A stretch of DNA of 64,000 nt from Acidobacteriota bacterium (GCA_018969405.1 JAGWYK010000004.1:1-64000); one strand, 5' to 3'; counted from the first letter of the stretch, positions 24,871-34,600 are shown. Program-made: numbers and translations. The notes: generated by a model from the sequence alone, not told the origin.

Positions 24871-26255
24871 CGCGGTTCCGCTCCGAGCACTGCCAGCACC
24901 TCGTCGGCGAGACGGGTGATGTCACCGGCGCCGACACTCAGACAGATGTCGCCGGGTCGCAGCAGGGCGGCAACCCTCGCGGCCAGCTCGCTCCGATCGG
25001 CGACATAGGTGATCGCCTGCTCCGGGTGGGCGGCCCGCACGGCGTCGAGGATGAGCCGCCCGGTCACTCCCGGCCGCGGCGCCTCCGCGGCGGCGTACAC
25101 GTCGGTGAGGACGAGTTCGTCGGCGCCCACGAAGGCATCGGCGAACTCCCGCCACAGCGACTCGGTGCGGCTGTACCGGTGGGGCTGGAACACGGCGACG
25201 ACCCTGTCCCAGCCACCATCGTGCGCCGCCGCCACCGCGGCGGCGATCTCGGTGGGGAGATGGGCGAAGTCATCGACGAAGGTGATGCCGCTCTGCGAAC
25301 CCCGGAACTCGAACCGCCTCGAGACACCGGCGAAGGAGGCGATCGCTGCGATGGCTGCGTCGAGGGGGATGCCGAGCTCGGCGAGCACGGCGATCGCCGC
25401 AGTGGCGTTGCGGATGTTGTGGATGCCGGGGACCGGCAGTTCGACGGGACCGACGTCGACACCATCGACGATGAGACCGAAACTCGCTCCCGAGCGCGAG
25501 CTGCGGGGCTCGACGATGCGCAGATCGGCGTCGGCGTCCGTGCCGTAGGTGCGCGCCCCGAGCGGTTCGCCGAGCGCCTTGGTCACGGGATCATCCGCGC
25601 AGACCACACAGGGACCGTCGACCGCAGCCATGAACCGGCCGAAGGCGGCATGCAGGTTCTCGACGGTTCCGTGGAACTCCAGATGGTCGGGTTCGATGTT
25701 GGTGACGACGACCGCGGCGCAGGGGATGGCGAAGCCCGATCCGTCGCTCTCGTCGGCCTCGACCACGAACCATCGGCCCTCGTCCCAGGTGGCACCCAGA
25801 CCCCGATCGACGAGATCGCCGCCGATCACGAACGACGGATGCTCGCCGAGGACGCCGAGGATGTGGGTGATCATGGCGGTCGTGGTGGTCTTGCCGTGGG
25901 TTCCGGCCACCCCGATGGTGGGTTTGGTCGCCGCCATGGCCGCCAACAGGTCGGACCGATGGAGCACCGGGATCGAGCGCCGGTCGGCCTCGACCAGCTC
26001 GAGGTTCGAACGCGGCACCGCGGTGGAGTGGGCGACCACCTCCACCCCGGGTGGGAGGTTGTCCTCGGCATGGCCGACCATGACCCGCACCCCTGCGGCG
26101 CGGACCTGGTCGAGGATGGGCAGCTCGAGATGGTCCGATCCCGACACGCGATGGCCCATGGCGGCGAGCGCTCCGGCGATGGGCGCCATGCCCACCCCGC
26201 CGACGCCGACGAGGTGGATGGTGCGGGGCCGTCCCAGGTCGATCGGATCAGCCAC
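24867..26255 (-). CDS. murC: UDP-N-acetylmuramate-L-alanine ligase MurC
   Basis: 462-residue ATP-dependent ligase adding L-Ala to UDP-MurNAc. The Rossmann-type start IHLVGVGGVGMAPIAGAL, the ATP P-loop GVAGTHGKTTTTAMITH, and DDFAHLPTEIAAAV with FQPHRYSRT in the C-terminal domain are MurC-specific. GTG 26255 is chosen because GAGGT lies 5 bases before it and it overlaps the end of murG; ATG 26267 four codons upstream is possible. Downstream, murB starts within its stop. Confidence 0.96.
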   Translation of the reverse strand: MADPIDLGRPRTIHLVGVGGVGMAPIAGALAAMGHRVSGSDHLELPILDQVRAAGVRVMVGHAEDNLPPGVEVVAHSTAVPRSNLELVEADRRSIPVLHRSDLLAAMAATKPTIGVAGTHGKTTTTAMITHILGVLGEHPSFVIGGDLVDRGLGATWDEGRWFVVEADESDGSGFAIPCAAVVVTNIEPDHLEFHGTVENLHAAFGRFMAAVDGPCVVCADDPVTKALGEPLGARTYGTDADADLRIVEPRSSRSGASFGLIVDGVDVGPVELPVPGIHNIRNATAAIAVLAELGIPLDAAIAAIASFAGVSRRFEFRGSQSGITFVDDFAHLPTEIAAAVAAAHDGGWDRVVAVFQPHRYSRTESLWREFADAFVGADELVLTDVYAAAEAPRPGVTGRLILDAVRAAHPEQAITYVADRSELAARVAALLRPGDICLSVGAGDITRLADEVLAVLGAEPR

Positions 26256-27375
26256 GAGCCACCTCATCCATGAGCGCGGCCACGCGGGCGGCGGCATCGG
26301 GATGGGCCATGGCCCGGGCGGCGGCGCCCATGGCCATGAGACTCGCCGGCTCGTCGAGCAGCGGTCCGACCGCGACCACGAGGCGGGGGCCGTCGAGCTC
26401 GACGTCGGGGATCACGATGGCGGCACCGGTCGCGGCGAGCGCCGCACCGTTGGCACTCTGATGGTCGCGGGGCGCGCCGGGCAGGGGCACGAGCACCCCG
26501 CCGAGACCGACTTGGATGAGTTCGGCCACCGTCGTGCCCCCGGCCCGACCGATGAGCAGATCGGCCGCAGCCAGAACGAGGTCCATGCGATCCTCGTACT
26601 GGACGACCTGGTAACGCAGACCATCGGCGGGGAGCTCGATCGGGGGTTCACGCATCTCGTCCCAGTCGCGGCGACCGACCACATGACGGATGAGCAGGTC
26701 GCCGCGGTCGGCCCAGACGGCGAGCGCCTCGCGGACAGCCCGGTTGACGCGCCGAGCGCCCAATGAACCCGACACCACTGCGATCATCACCCGATCGGCC
26801 GGGACGTCGAGGGCGGCGCGCGCCGCGGCCCGGTCGCGGGCGCGATCGACGGCGAGCACCTCGGCTCGCACCGGGTTGCCGGTGACGATCGAACGGGGAA
26901 GATCGGTGCCGGGGAAGGACACCGCGCACACGCGGGCGAAGCGACCGGCCAGTCGGTTCACCGCACCGGCCACCGCGTTCTGCTCGGCCACCACTATCGG
27001 CACCCGCCAGAGCACCGCACCGACGACACAGGCGACGCTGGCGTATCCGCCCACGATGAGCACCACGGCCGGTCGGCGGCGGCGCACCAGCATGATGCCG
27101 GCCACCACCGCTCGGATCAGCCCGCCGATGGCCGCCAGGTTCTCGAGGGTGAGCCGCCGCTGGATGCCGCGACCGGGAAGGGCGGTGAGGGTGAATCCCG
27201 CCTCCGGGACGAGACGAGTCTCGATCCCGCGGGCACTGCCCACGAAGTGGATCGTGGCGGCGTCATGGCCGGCGTCGACGAGGGCCGCCGCCACCGCCAG
27301 ACCGGGCAGCAGATGCCCGGCGGTGCCGCCCCCCGCGATGAGCGCATGGGTGGGACCGACGCGTTGGCCGACCAT
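26248..27375 (-). CDS. murG: MurG lipid II-forming GlcNAc transferase
   Basis: 375-residue GT-B glycosyltransferase adding GlcNAc to lipid I on the cytoplasmic membrane face. The N-terminal lipid I site is AGGGTAGHLLPGLAVA (residues about 13-28). IVVAEQNAVAGAVNRL and the C-terminal donor site LLIGRAGGTTVAELIQVGLGGVLVPLP are present. The canonical ALPxA-type GGS is here GRAGGTT, a normal variant. The ATG 27375 shares a base with the ftsW stop (TGATG). Confidence 0.96.
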   Translation of the reverse strand: MVGQRVGPTHALIAGGGTAGHLLPGLAVAAALVDAGHDAATIHFVGSARGIETRLVPEAGFTLTALPGRGIQRRLTLENLAAIGGLIRAVVAGIMLVRRRRPAVVLIVGGYASVACVVGAVLWRVPIVVAEQNAVAGAVNRLAGRFARVCAVSFPGTDLPRSIVTGNPVRAEVLAVDRARDRAAARAALDVPADRVMIAVVSGSLGARRVNRAVREALAVWADRGDLLIRHVVGRRDWDEMREPPIELPADGLRYQVVQYEDRMDLVLAAADLLIGRAGGTTVAELIQVGLGGVLVPLPGAPRDHQSANGAALAATGAAIVIPDVELDGPRLVVAVGPLLDEPASLMAMGAAARAMAHPDAAARVAALMDEVARG

Positions 27376-28532
27376 CAGGTCTCCCTGTTGGCGACGCTCA
27401 GCAGCACCCCGACCGCGGCCATGGTGAAGATGAGCGAGGATCCCCCTGCGGAGACGAACGGGAGCGGCACGCCCGTGATGGGCAGGAGTCCGACCACCGC
27501 GCCGATGTTCACGAAGGCCTGCAGGAGGATCCAACTGGTGATGCCCGTGGCCAGGAGCATCCCGAACCGATCGGTGGCCCGCATGGCGGTCCGGATGCCG
27601 AACCACCCGAGCGCCAGCAGCAGGGCGATGACGGCCAGACACCCGAGGAGTCCGAGCTCCTCACCGACGATGGCGAAGATGAAGTCGGTGTCGGCCTCGG
27701 GGAGGAACAGCCACTTGACGCGACTGTTGCCGAGACCCACGCCCCGCAGGCCCCCCGTGGCGATGCCGACCCGGCTCTGGATCGACTGCAGGCCGGTGCC
27801 GAGTGGATCACTCCACGGATCGGTGTAGGACAGCAGACGCTTGAACCTCCACGAGACCCGGAAGGCGGCGACGGAGGCGAGCATCACGAAGGTGACGACG
27901 AGCCCGATCAGCGGACCCATGGGGAATCCTCCCACGAACAGCATGAGCAGCACGATGGCGACCACGATCATGGTGGTGCCGAGATTGGGCTCGAGCATCA
28001 GCAGCAGCGCGAACACCGCCACGGCACCCAGGATCGGCTTCAGCACAGCACGCCAGTCCCGCATGGTGTCGGCCCGATCGGTGAGCACCCGAGCCACGAA
28101 CACGATCATGGCGAGCTTGGCCAGTTCCGAGGGCTGGATCCTGAACATCCCGTAGCCGAACCATCGGCTGGAACCGTTGACCTCGATCCCGATGACCGGC
28201 AGCAGCGGCAGCACGAGCAGCACCATTGCCGCCACGAAGCCGGCCCTCGCGTACCGGTGCAGGAAGGCATGGTCGACCCGCTGGGTGACCCACAGCGCCA
28301 GCACTGCGAGGACGAACCATCCCGCCTGTCGAATGGTCTCGTACCAGCTGTTGCCATGCTCGTAGAGGGCCGTGACCGAGGAGGCCGACAGGACCATGAG
28401 TAGACCGAACAGGCTCAGGACCAGCACGATCCCGAGGATGGCGTTGTACTCGGTGGTGCGCCGACGACCCGGTTCCCGGGCCAGGAGCACCCGCCCGAGC
28501 ACGGGACGGCGACCTCCGGTGGTGGCGGCCAT
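27375..28532 (-). CDS. ftsW: peptidoglycan glycosyltransferase FtsW (SEDS)
   Basis: 385-residue SEDS-family polymerase with about ten membrane helices. It pairs with FtsI to make septal glycan. Diagnostic parts are GSSRWFGYGMFRIQPSELAKL (the catalytic-loop region), LGLGNSRVKWLFLPEADTDFIFAIVGEELGLLG, and the end ITGVPLPFVSAGGSSLIFTM. The predicted N-terminal 25 residues are basic and cytoplasmic. The ATG 28532 shares a base with the murD stop (TGATG). Confidence 0.95.
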   Translation of the reverse strand: MAATTGGRRPVLGRVLLAREPGRRRTTEYNAILGIVLVLSLFGLLMVLSASSVTALYEHGNSWYETIRQAGWFVLAVLALWVTQRVDHAFLHRYARAGFVAAMVLLVLPLLPVIGIEVNGSSRWFGYGMFRIQPSELAKLAMIVFVARVLTDRADTMRDWRAVLKPILGAVAVFALLLMLEPNLGTTMIVVAIVLLMLFVGGFPMGPLIGLVVTFVMLASVAAFRVSWRFKRLLSYTDPWSDPLGTGLQSIQSRVGIATGGLRGVGLGNSRVKWLFLPEADTDFIFAIVGEELGLLGCLAVIALLLALGWFGIRTAMRATDRFGMLLATGITSWILLQAFVNIGAVVGLLPITGVPLPFVSAGGSSLIFTMAAVGVLLSVANRET

Positions 28533-29899
28533 CAGCGTCGAGCTCCGGTGTCGAGCGCGTGCACCGCAGCGGCGAAGACCTCGCCGCGCTCGCTGTAGGA
28601 CCGGAACCAGTCGAACGATGCGCAGCCCGGCGACAGCAGCACGACATCGCCCTGCTCGGCCCGCGCCGCTGCGGCGGCGACCGCATCGGTCATCGAGGTG
28701 TCGACGATCGTGGTCGGGCACCGCCCCTCGAACGCCGCAGCGATCATGGCGGCGGACTCCCCGATGGCGACCACGGCACGGACCGGCGGAACCGCGGTGG
28801 CGAGCACCGAGAGATCGAGACCCTTGTTGCGTCCCCCGGCGATCAGCACCACCGAGTCGAACCCGGCGACGGCGGCGAGCACGGCATGGGGTGTGGTGGC
28901 CTTGGAGTCGTCGAACCATGCGACGCCGTCGATCTCGGCCACGAGCTCCACCCGATGGGGAAGCCCGCGGAACCGGCGCAGCACCCGACGCACGGCCTCG
29001 ATATCCGCGCCGGCGGCGAGGGCGGCCACGGCGGCGGCGAGGGAGTTGGTGATGTCGTGGGGCAGCGCCCGGGGGAGCTCATCGATGGCGAGCAGCGACG
29101 TGCCATCGGGGAGACGCAGCTCACCGTCGACGACGGTGGCATCAGCACCGGTGCCGTCTCCCCCGAAGGTGATGGTCCGCACCGCCGGGTTCCGATTGGC
29201 GAGCACCACCGGATCGGTGGCGTTGGCCACGGCCACGCCCACCTCGGGATCGAGATCGGACCAGATCCGGGCCTTGGCCGCCTCGTAGTCCACGAGGGAC
29301 CCATGGGCGTCGAGATGGTCGGGGGAGAAGTTCAGCCACACCGCGACCGTCGGACGGAAGCGCTGGGAGTGGCCGAGACGGAACGAGGAGGCCTCGACCA
29401 CGAGGACCTCGATCGCGGGATCGTCGATGGCGGTGACCACCGGGGTGTCGGTGTTGCCGCAGGCCACCGCCCGGCGCCCCGACTCCTCGAGCATCTCGGT
29501 CACCATTGTGGTGACCGTGGTCTTGCCGTCGGTCCCGGTGATGGCCACGATCGGACGCTCGTCCCAGGCCGCCGCGAGGTCGAACTCCGACAGCACAGGC
29601 ACACCGTGCTGTCGGGCGAGGTCGAACACCGGATGATGGGCCGGGATGCCGGGGCTGGGCAGGACGGCGTCGACGCCGCTCAGACGGGAGGAGAGGAGCT
29701 CCGCGTCCGGTCGTTCGAGCAGTTCCACGGCCATCGATGCTGCCTCAGTGCGCATGCGCTCCGAGGGATGGTCATCGGTGGCGACCACCGTGATGCCGCG
29801 AGCCCGGAGTGCGGCGGTGACCGCCCGCCCGGTGACCGCGAACCCCACCACCATCGCCGACCCGATCGACCCCACGTCGATCAACTCGGCCCCGGTCAT
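28532..29899 (-). CDS. murD: UDP-N-acetylmuramoylalanine-D-glutamate ligase MurD
   Basis: 455-residue ATP ligase adding D-Glu. The N-terminal nucleotide domain is VGFAVTGRAVTAAL, the ATP loop is AITGTDGKTTVTTMVTEML, and VAWFDDSKATTPHAVLAA and VVLIAGGRNKGLDLSVL are the MurD C-terminal signatures (the carbamylated-Lys region lies between). ATG 29899 overlaps the mraY stop by 4 bases (ATGA). Order mraY-murD-ftsW-murG is the standard one. Confidence 0.96.
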   Translation of the reverse strand: MTGAELIDVGSIGSAMVVGFAVTGRAVTAALRARGITVVATDDHPSERMRTEAASMAVELLERPDAELLSSRLSGVDAVLPSPGIPAHHPVFDLARQHGVPVLSEFDLAAAWDERPIVAITGTDGKTTVTTMVTEMLEESGRRAVACGNTDTPVVTAIDDPAIEVLVVEASSFRLGHSQRFRPTVAVWLNFSPDHLDAHGSLVDYEAAKARIWSDLDPEVGVAVANATDPVVLANRNPAVRTITFGGDGTGADATVVDGELRLPDGTSLLAIDELPRALPHDITNSLAAAVAALAAGADIEAVRRVLRRFRGLPHRVELVAEIDGVAWFDDSKATTPHAVLAAVAGFDSVVLIAGGRNKGLDLSVLATAVPPVRAVVAIGESAAMIAAAFEGRCPTTIVDTSMTDAVAAAAARAEQGDVVLLSPGCASFDWFRSYSERGEVFAAAVHALDTGARR

Positions 29900-30930
29900 G
29901 GGATGGCTCCGGGGAGGCTCAGGAAATCGGCGTAGTAGATGCCCAGCGCCACGGCCACGAAGATGCCCCCGATGATCCAGAAGCGGATGATCACGGTGGT
30001 CTCGGGCCATCCCTTCAGCTCGAAGTGATGATGCAGCGGGGCCATGCGGAAGATTCGACGACCGAACAGGCGGAAGCTTCCGACCTGCAGGATCACCGAG
30101 ACGGTCTCCATCACGAACACTCCGCCGATCAGGGGCAGCAGCAGGATGGTGTTGGTGCTGAGGGCGAGCGCGGCCAGGCCGGCGCCGATGGCGAGGGAAC
30201 CGGTGTCGCCCATGAAGATGCGCGCCGGTGGCGCGTTCCACCAGAGGAAGCCGGCACAGGCCGTCATCATGCCCACGGCCACGACCGAGGTGTCGAGGAA
30301 GCTCTCGTCGCTGTAGATCGACGTGTGACGGAACCCCCAGAAGGCGATCACCACGTAGGCGGCATAGGCGAGGATCGAGATGCCCGAGGCCAGCCCGTCG
30401 AGTCCATCGGTGAGGTTCACGGCGTTGGTCGTGGCGTAGAAGATCACGATCGCCAGCAGCACCCAGCCGATGCGACCGATCTCGATGCCGGGGTTGTCGA
30501 AACGGGTGAACGAGATCGTGGTCTTCACGTTGGTGAACACCAGCATCGACTCGGCGAAGGCGATGGCGACCACCATCAGCCCGAGGGTCTTGGCCCGCTT
30601 GTTGAGTCCGAGATTGCGTTCGCGGAACACCTTGATGCCGTCGTCGAGCAGCCCGACACATCCGGCGAGCACGATGGCCGACACGCACAGCAGACCCCGA
30701 CGCGTGTAGCCGGCGTCGAACAGCCCGCTGACGAGCCAACCGACCGCGGCGGCGATCACGATGGCGAGCCCACCCATGGTCGGGGTGCCGGCCTTGGTGA
30801 GGTGACCGGCGGGGCCGTCCTCACGGATCGGCTGTCCGATGCGACGCCGTTCGAGCATGCCGATCAGCAGCCAGGTGCCGATCAGAGACATGACGAGCGC
30901 CACCCCACCGGAGATGAGCAGGCGGATCAC
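29896..30930 (-). CDS. mraY: phospho-MurNAc-pentapeptide transferase MraY
   Basis: 344-residue polytopic membrane enzyme (ten helices) transferring phospho-MurNAc-pentapeptide from UDP to undecaprenyl phosphate, producing lipid I. HLTKAGTPTMGGLAIV, DDGIKVFRERNLGLNKRAK (the Asp-Asp pair), NAVNLTDGLDGLASG, GDTGSLAIGAGLAALAL and APLHHHFELKGWPETTVIIRFW are all present. The start overlaps the murE stop by 4 bases (ATGA), leaving no room for murF, which normally precedes mraY. Confidence 0.97.
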   Translation of the reverse strand: MIRLLISGGVALVMSLIGTWLLIGMLERRRIGQPIREDGPAGHLTKAGTPTMGGLAIVIAAAVGWLVSGLFDAGYTRRGLLCVSAIVLAGCVGLLDDGIKVFRERNLGLNKRAKTLGLMVVAIAFAESMLVFTNVKTTISFTRFDNPGIEIGRIGWVLLAIVIFYATTNAVNLTDGLDGLASGISILAYAAYVVIAFWGFRHTSIYSDESFLDTSVVAVGMMTACAGFLWWNAPPARIFMGDTGSLAIGAGLAALALSTNTILLLPLIGGVFVMETVSVILQVGSFRLFGRRIFRMAPLHHHFELKGWPETTVIIRFWIIGGIFVAVALGIYYADFLSLPGAIP

Positions 30931-32366
30931 GACGCAGCCCTCATCTCGTTGTGGACCTCCTCGACCACGACCCGATCGTCGAACGGGACCACAGTGTCGC
31001 CGATGGTGAGGGTCGACTCGTGCCCCTTCCCGGCGATCACCACGATGTCACCGGCGCGCGCCTCGGCGAGGGCCCGGCGGATCGCCTCCCGGCGGTCCGG
31101 TTCGGTGATCACGGCGGCCGCCCGTCGGGGTTCGGCCCGATCGCAGCCGGTGAGGATCTCACCGATGATCGCCGGGGTGGACTCCGAGCGCGAGTTGTCG
31201 GCGGTGAGCACCACGACATCGGCCCGTTCGGCGGCGACCGCGCCCATCGGAGCCCGCTTGGTCCGGTCCCGGTCCCCTCCGCAGCCGAACACCACGATCA
31301 CCCTCCCCCGATCACCGACGACCTGGTCGGCGGCGATCAGGACGTTCTCGAGACCATCGGGGGTGTGGGCGAAGTCGACCACGACGGTGAAGTCGGCGTC
31401 GATGGTGACCCGCTCGAAGCGACCGGGGACGATGAGCGGTGCGGACAGGCCGCGGGCGATGGTGGCCTCGTCGAGGCCGAGGGCGAGGGCCGCGTGGGCG
31501 GCGGCGAGCGCGTTGCCCACGTTGAAGCGACCGGCGAGACCGAGCTCCACGCGGTGACCGCGCCAGCGGAAGCTCGATCCGGCGACCTCGGTGCTCAGAT
31601 CCGAGACCTCCTCGAGCGAGTAGCCACTGGTGGGCACGGCCCGGGTGTCGGCGAGCAGACGACCATGGGGGCTGTCGAGGTTCACCACGGCACGGTCGCT
31701 CAGCGCCGGGGTGAACAGCGCCGCCTTCGCCTCGAAGTACTGCTCCATCGAATGGTGGAAGTCGAGATGATCGCGGCTGAGGTTGGTGAAGATCGACACC
31801 CGGAACCGGGTGTGGTCGACACGATGCAGGGCGAGCGCATGGGAGGACACCTCCATCACGACCACCTCCACCCCGTCGTCCCGCCATCGACCGAGGAGGC
31901 GCTGGAGATCGGTCGCCTCCGGTGTGGTCCGGGCACCGGTGAGCGTGCCCAGCACCTCGACCCTCCGGCCCGCCGCGATGAGCACCTGGGCCAGCATGAG
32001 GGCGGTGGTGGTCTTGCCGTTGGTCCCGGTCACGCCCACCACCGTCAGCGATCGGGAGGGATCACCGAAGCAGGCGGCGGCGATCGGCGCCATGGCCGAA
32101 CGCACATCGGGCACGAGGATCTGGGGGAGATCGATATCGAGCACATGGTCGACGAGGAGCGCGACCGCGCCCGCCGCACGGGCCGATGGGGCGAACTCGT
32201 GGCCATCGTGGTGCTCCCCGCGCACACAGCAGAACAGGGCGCCGGGACGCACATCACGCGAGTCGTGCACCACATCGACGACCTCGGGATCGACCCCGTC
32301 GGCGAGACGCGCCGGGGGTGCTGCGGTGACCACCTGTGCGAGGTCGCGCAGTCGCATCGGGATCAC
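30927..32366 (-). CDS. murE: UDP-MurNAc-tripeptide synthetase MurE
   Basis: 479-residue ATP ligase adding the third peptide residue to UDP-MurNAc-L-Ala-D-Glu. The ATP loop GTNGKTT is at 114-120; MEVSSHALALHRV and FAHTPDGLENVL follow, and the C-terminal CGGDRDRTKRAPMG is usual. The amino-acid-recognition motif, DNPR in diaminopimelate-adding enzymes, reads DNSR (390-393, followed by SEST), so Asn and Arg are kept but Pro is Ser. The third residue is probably diaminopimelate, not proven. GTG 32366 overlaps the ftsI stop (GTGA); ATG 32357 is an alternative. Confidence 0.94.
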   Translation of the reverse strand: MIPMRLRDLAQVVTAAPPARLADGVDPEVVDVVHDSRDVRPGALFCCVRGEHHDGHEFAPSARAAGAVALLVDHVLDIDLPQILVPDVRSAMAPIAAACFGDPSRSLTVVGVTGTNGKTTTALMLAQVLIAAGRRVEVLGTLTGARTTPEATDLQRLLGRWRDDGVEVVVMEVSSHALALHRVDHTRFRVSIFTNLSRDHLDFHHSMEQYFEAKAALFTPALSDRAVVNLDSPHGRLLADTRAVPTSGYSLEEVSDLSTEVAGSSFRWRGHRVELGLAGRFNVGNALAAAHAALALGLDEATIARGLSAPLIVPGRFERVTIDADFTVVVDFAHTPDGLENVLIAADQVVGDRGRVIVVFGCGGDRDRTKRAPMGAVAAERADVVVLTADNSRSESTPAIIGEILTGCDRAEPRRAAAVITEPDRREAIRRALAEARAGDIVVIAGKGHESTLTIGDTVVPFDDRVVVEEVHNEMRAAS

Positions 32367-34600
32367 CGGGTGGGGATCGGACGCGCGACGGTGGTGGCCG
32401 GCGTGCCCGCCGCCGCCGGCACGGTGCCGACGACCGGCGCGGCGCTGGTCGTGATGGCCCGGACCCGATCACCGATGGTCGTCTCGGTCGACATCACCGA
32501 CCGGGCGGCCGAGTTCGCGTCCACGGGTGCCCCACCGCGGGCCGCGTCGGTGGCGGCCGGGGGGATCCCGAGTCGTCGCAGCGCGAAGGATCCGAGCTTG
32601 GAGAACACGGGGGCCGCCGTGGCCCCACCGGTGTAGTCACCGGCACTGGGCTCGTCGATCATCACGTACACCGACAGCGCCGGCTGCTCGGCCGGCACGA
32701 AACCCACGAAGGTCGACTGGTAGCGGGTGATCCCGAAGCGGTCGACATAGCCGCCGCCCGGCTGGGGCTTGCGGGCGGTTCCGGTCTTGCCGGCGGCCAG
32801 ATACCCGTCGATGGCCGCCAGGCGGCCGGTGCCATCGGAGACCACGTTGCGCAGCATGATGTTCATGGTGTCGGCGGTGGTCGGCGCCACCACACGGTGG
32901 GTGGCCCCCACCTCGGCGATGTGCTCGACCCCCTTGGCATCGATCGTGGACTGCACGAGTCGGGGCGGCACGTACACCCCGCGATTGGCGATCGCGTTGT
33001 AGGCCAGCAGCATCTGCAGCGGGGTCACGGCGATGCCCTGACCGATGGCGATCGACGGGAGAGAGGTGCCCGAGTACTTCGCAGCCGCCAGCACGGCGCC
33101 GGGCGCCTCGTTGGGGAACCCGAGCGCGGTGCGCTGCCCGAAGCCGAACGACGTCTGCAGATCGTGGAGCGCGTCCTTGCCCAGACCCTGGGCGATCCGG
33201 ATCGTGCCGACATTGGAGGAGTTGGTGAGGATGTCGGTGACGTTCCAGTCGACGGTCCCCCGTCCCTCGGCCTCACCGAACACCGCATCATGGACCTGCA
33301 GGGTGGGCGGCAGGTTGAACATGGTCGAGGGAGACACCTGCCCGCGGTCGATCGCACCGGCGATCGTGACCATCTTCATCACCGAGCCGGGCTCGTACTG
33401 GGTGGTGAGTGCGAGGTTGTTGCTCGACACCACCGGCTGCCCGGTGGTCGGGTCGGTGGTCAGGTTGGCCATCGCCAGGATCTCACCGGTCGAGGGGATC
33501 GTCACGATGGCGACCCCGCCCTTGGCGCGGGTCGTCAGGATCTGATCGGCCAGGAGTCGCTCGGCCTCGAACTGGATGGACCGGTCGAGGGTGAGGCGCA
33601 GGTCGCTGCCCCGCACCGCCGGTGTCAACGTCCGGTCCCCCACGGCGATGGTGTGACCCCGGGGATCACGTTCGAGCGACAGCAGGCCGGGCGTGCCGGC
33701 GAGGGTCTGCTCGAACATCTTCTCGATCCCGGTGCTCCCGACGTTGTCGACGTTGACCGAGCCGATGATGGAACGGGCGGAGGTTCCGGCCGGGAGATAC
33801 CGAGACTTCTCCTCCTGGAAGGCCACGCCGGTGAGGGGATGGTCGGTCGTGCTCAGTTCCTTGATCCGCGCCGCCAGACGATCGGCCACCTCGGTGGGCA
33901 CCTGACGGGCCAGATAGGTGAAGCGGTTCTTCATCCGCATCGCCGACTCGACCTGGGCGACATCGAGCCCGAGGATCGGTGCCACCTCGGCCGCGGCGCC
34001 GGCCACCGCCTCGGGGGCGATCATCGACGGATCGACGAACACCGATCGGGCCGGCTGCGAGATCGCCATCTCGGTGCCGTTGCGGTCGAGGATCGAGCCC
34101 CTGTCCGGAAGGAGCTTCTGGGACCGGAGGCGCTGCGACTCACCATAGGAGATGAGTTTCCCGCGCTCGGCCACGGAGATGTCGAGTGTCCATCCGATGG
34201 CGAGGGCGAAGAGCACCACGAAGACCACTCCGAGGATCCACAGCCGCCGACCGGGAGAGGGCAGTGGTGCACTGGCGACGGGACGCGAGGGATCACCCGA
34301 CCACAACTGGGTGAGAATGCGAGGCAGGGCCCCTGCAGCGGCGCGGGACGGCGGATCGACCGGCACCACCGGCCTCGGGGCCGTCGAGGATGGCGCCAGT
34401 GGGCGGGGCCGAGCGGCACCCGGCACGGGACCGGGGAGCGATCGGGCCCGTCGGGTCGGGGGACGACGCTCGGCCGGCGGACGCGGGGTGGGCCGGGAGG
34501 AGATGCGCGTGACCCGGGCCCGATCGGGACGCCGCCCGGAGGGCGGGAGGAACTCCGGGGTGTTCCAGGGGGCGGTCGGGGTGGAGGTGGGCGGGTTCAC
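32363..34600 (-). CDS. ftsI: septal transpeptidase FtsI (penicillin-binding protein)
   Basis: 745-residue class B PBP. The first about 118 residues are Pro/Arg-rich and cytoplasmic; the single membrane helix is about 119-137 (LWILGVVFVVLFALAIGW). A pedestal domain follows, then the transpeptidase with active-site Ser406 (EPGSVMKM, S-x-x-K), SSN at 461-463 and KTG at 605-607. It cross-links septal peptidoglycan with FtsW. The C-terminal about 70 residues after the catalytic domain are Ala/Thr-rich and low-complexity. GTG 34600 overlaps the ftsL stop (GTGA). The cytoplasmic extension is longer than in most bacteria. Confidence 0.96.
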   Translation of the reverse strand: MNPPTSTPTAPWNTPEFLPPSGRRPDRARVTRISSRPTPRPPAERRPPTRRARSLPGPVPGAARPRPLAPSSTAPRPVVPVDPPSRAAAGALPRILTQLWSGDPSRPVASAPLPSPGRRLWILGVVFVVLFALAIGWTLDISVAERGKLISYGESQRLRSQKLLPDRGSILDRNGTEMAISQPARSVFVDPSMIAPEAVAGAAAEVAPILGLDVAQVESAMRMKNRFTYLARQVPTEVADRLAARIKELSTTDHPLTGVAFQEEKSRYLPAGTSARSIIGSVNVDNVGSTGIEKMFEQTLAGTPGLLSLERDPRGHTIAVGDRTLTPAVRGSDLRLTLDRSIQFEAERLLADQILTTRAKGGVAIVTIPSTGEILAMANLTTDPTTGQPVVSSNNLALTTQYEPGSVMKMVTIAGAIDRGQVSPSTMFNLPPTLQVHDAVFGEAEGRGTVDWNVTDILTNSSNVGTIRIAQGLGKDALHDLQTSFGFGQRTALGFPNEAPGAVLAAAKYSGTSLPSIAIGQGIAVTPLQMLLAYNAIANRGVYVPPRLVQSTIDAKGVEHIAEVGATHRVVAPTTADTMNIMLRNVVSDGTGRLAAIDGYLAAGKTGTARKPQPGGGYVDRFGITRYQSTFVGFVPAEQPALSVYVMIDEPSAGDYTGGATAAPVFSKLGSFALRRLGIPPAATDAARGGAPVDANSAARSVMSTETTIGDRVRAITTSAAPVVGTVPAAAGTPATTVARPIPTR

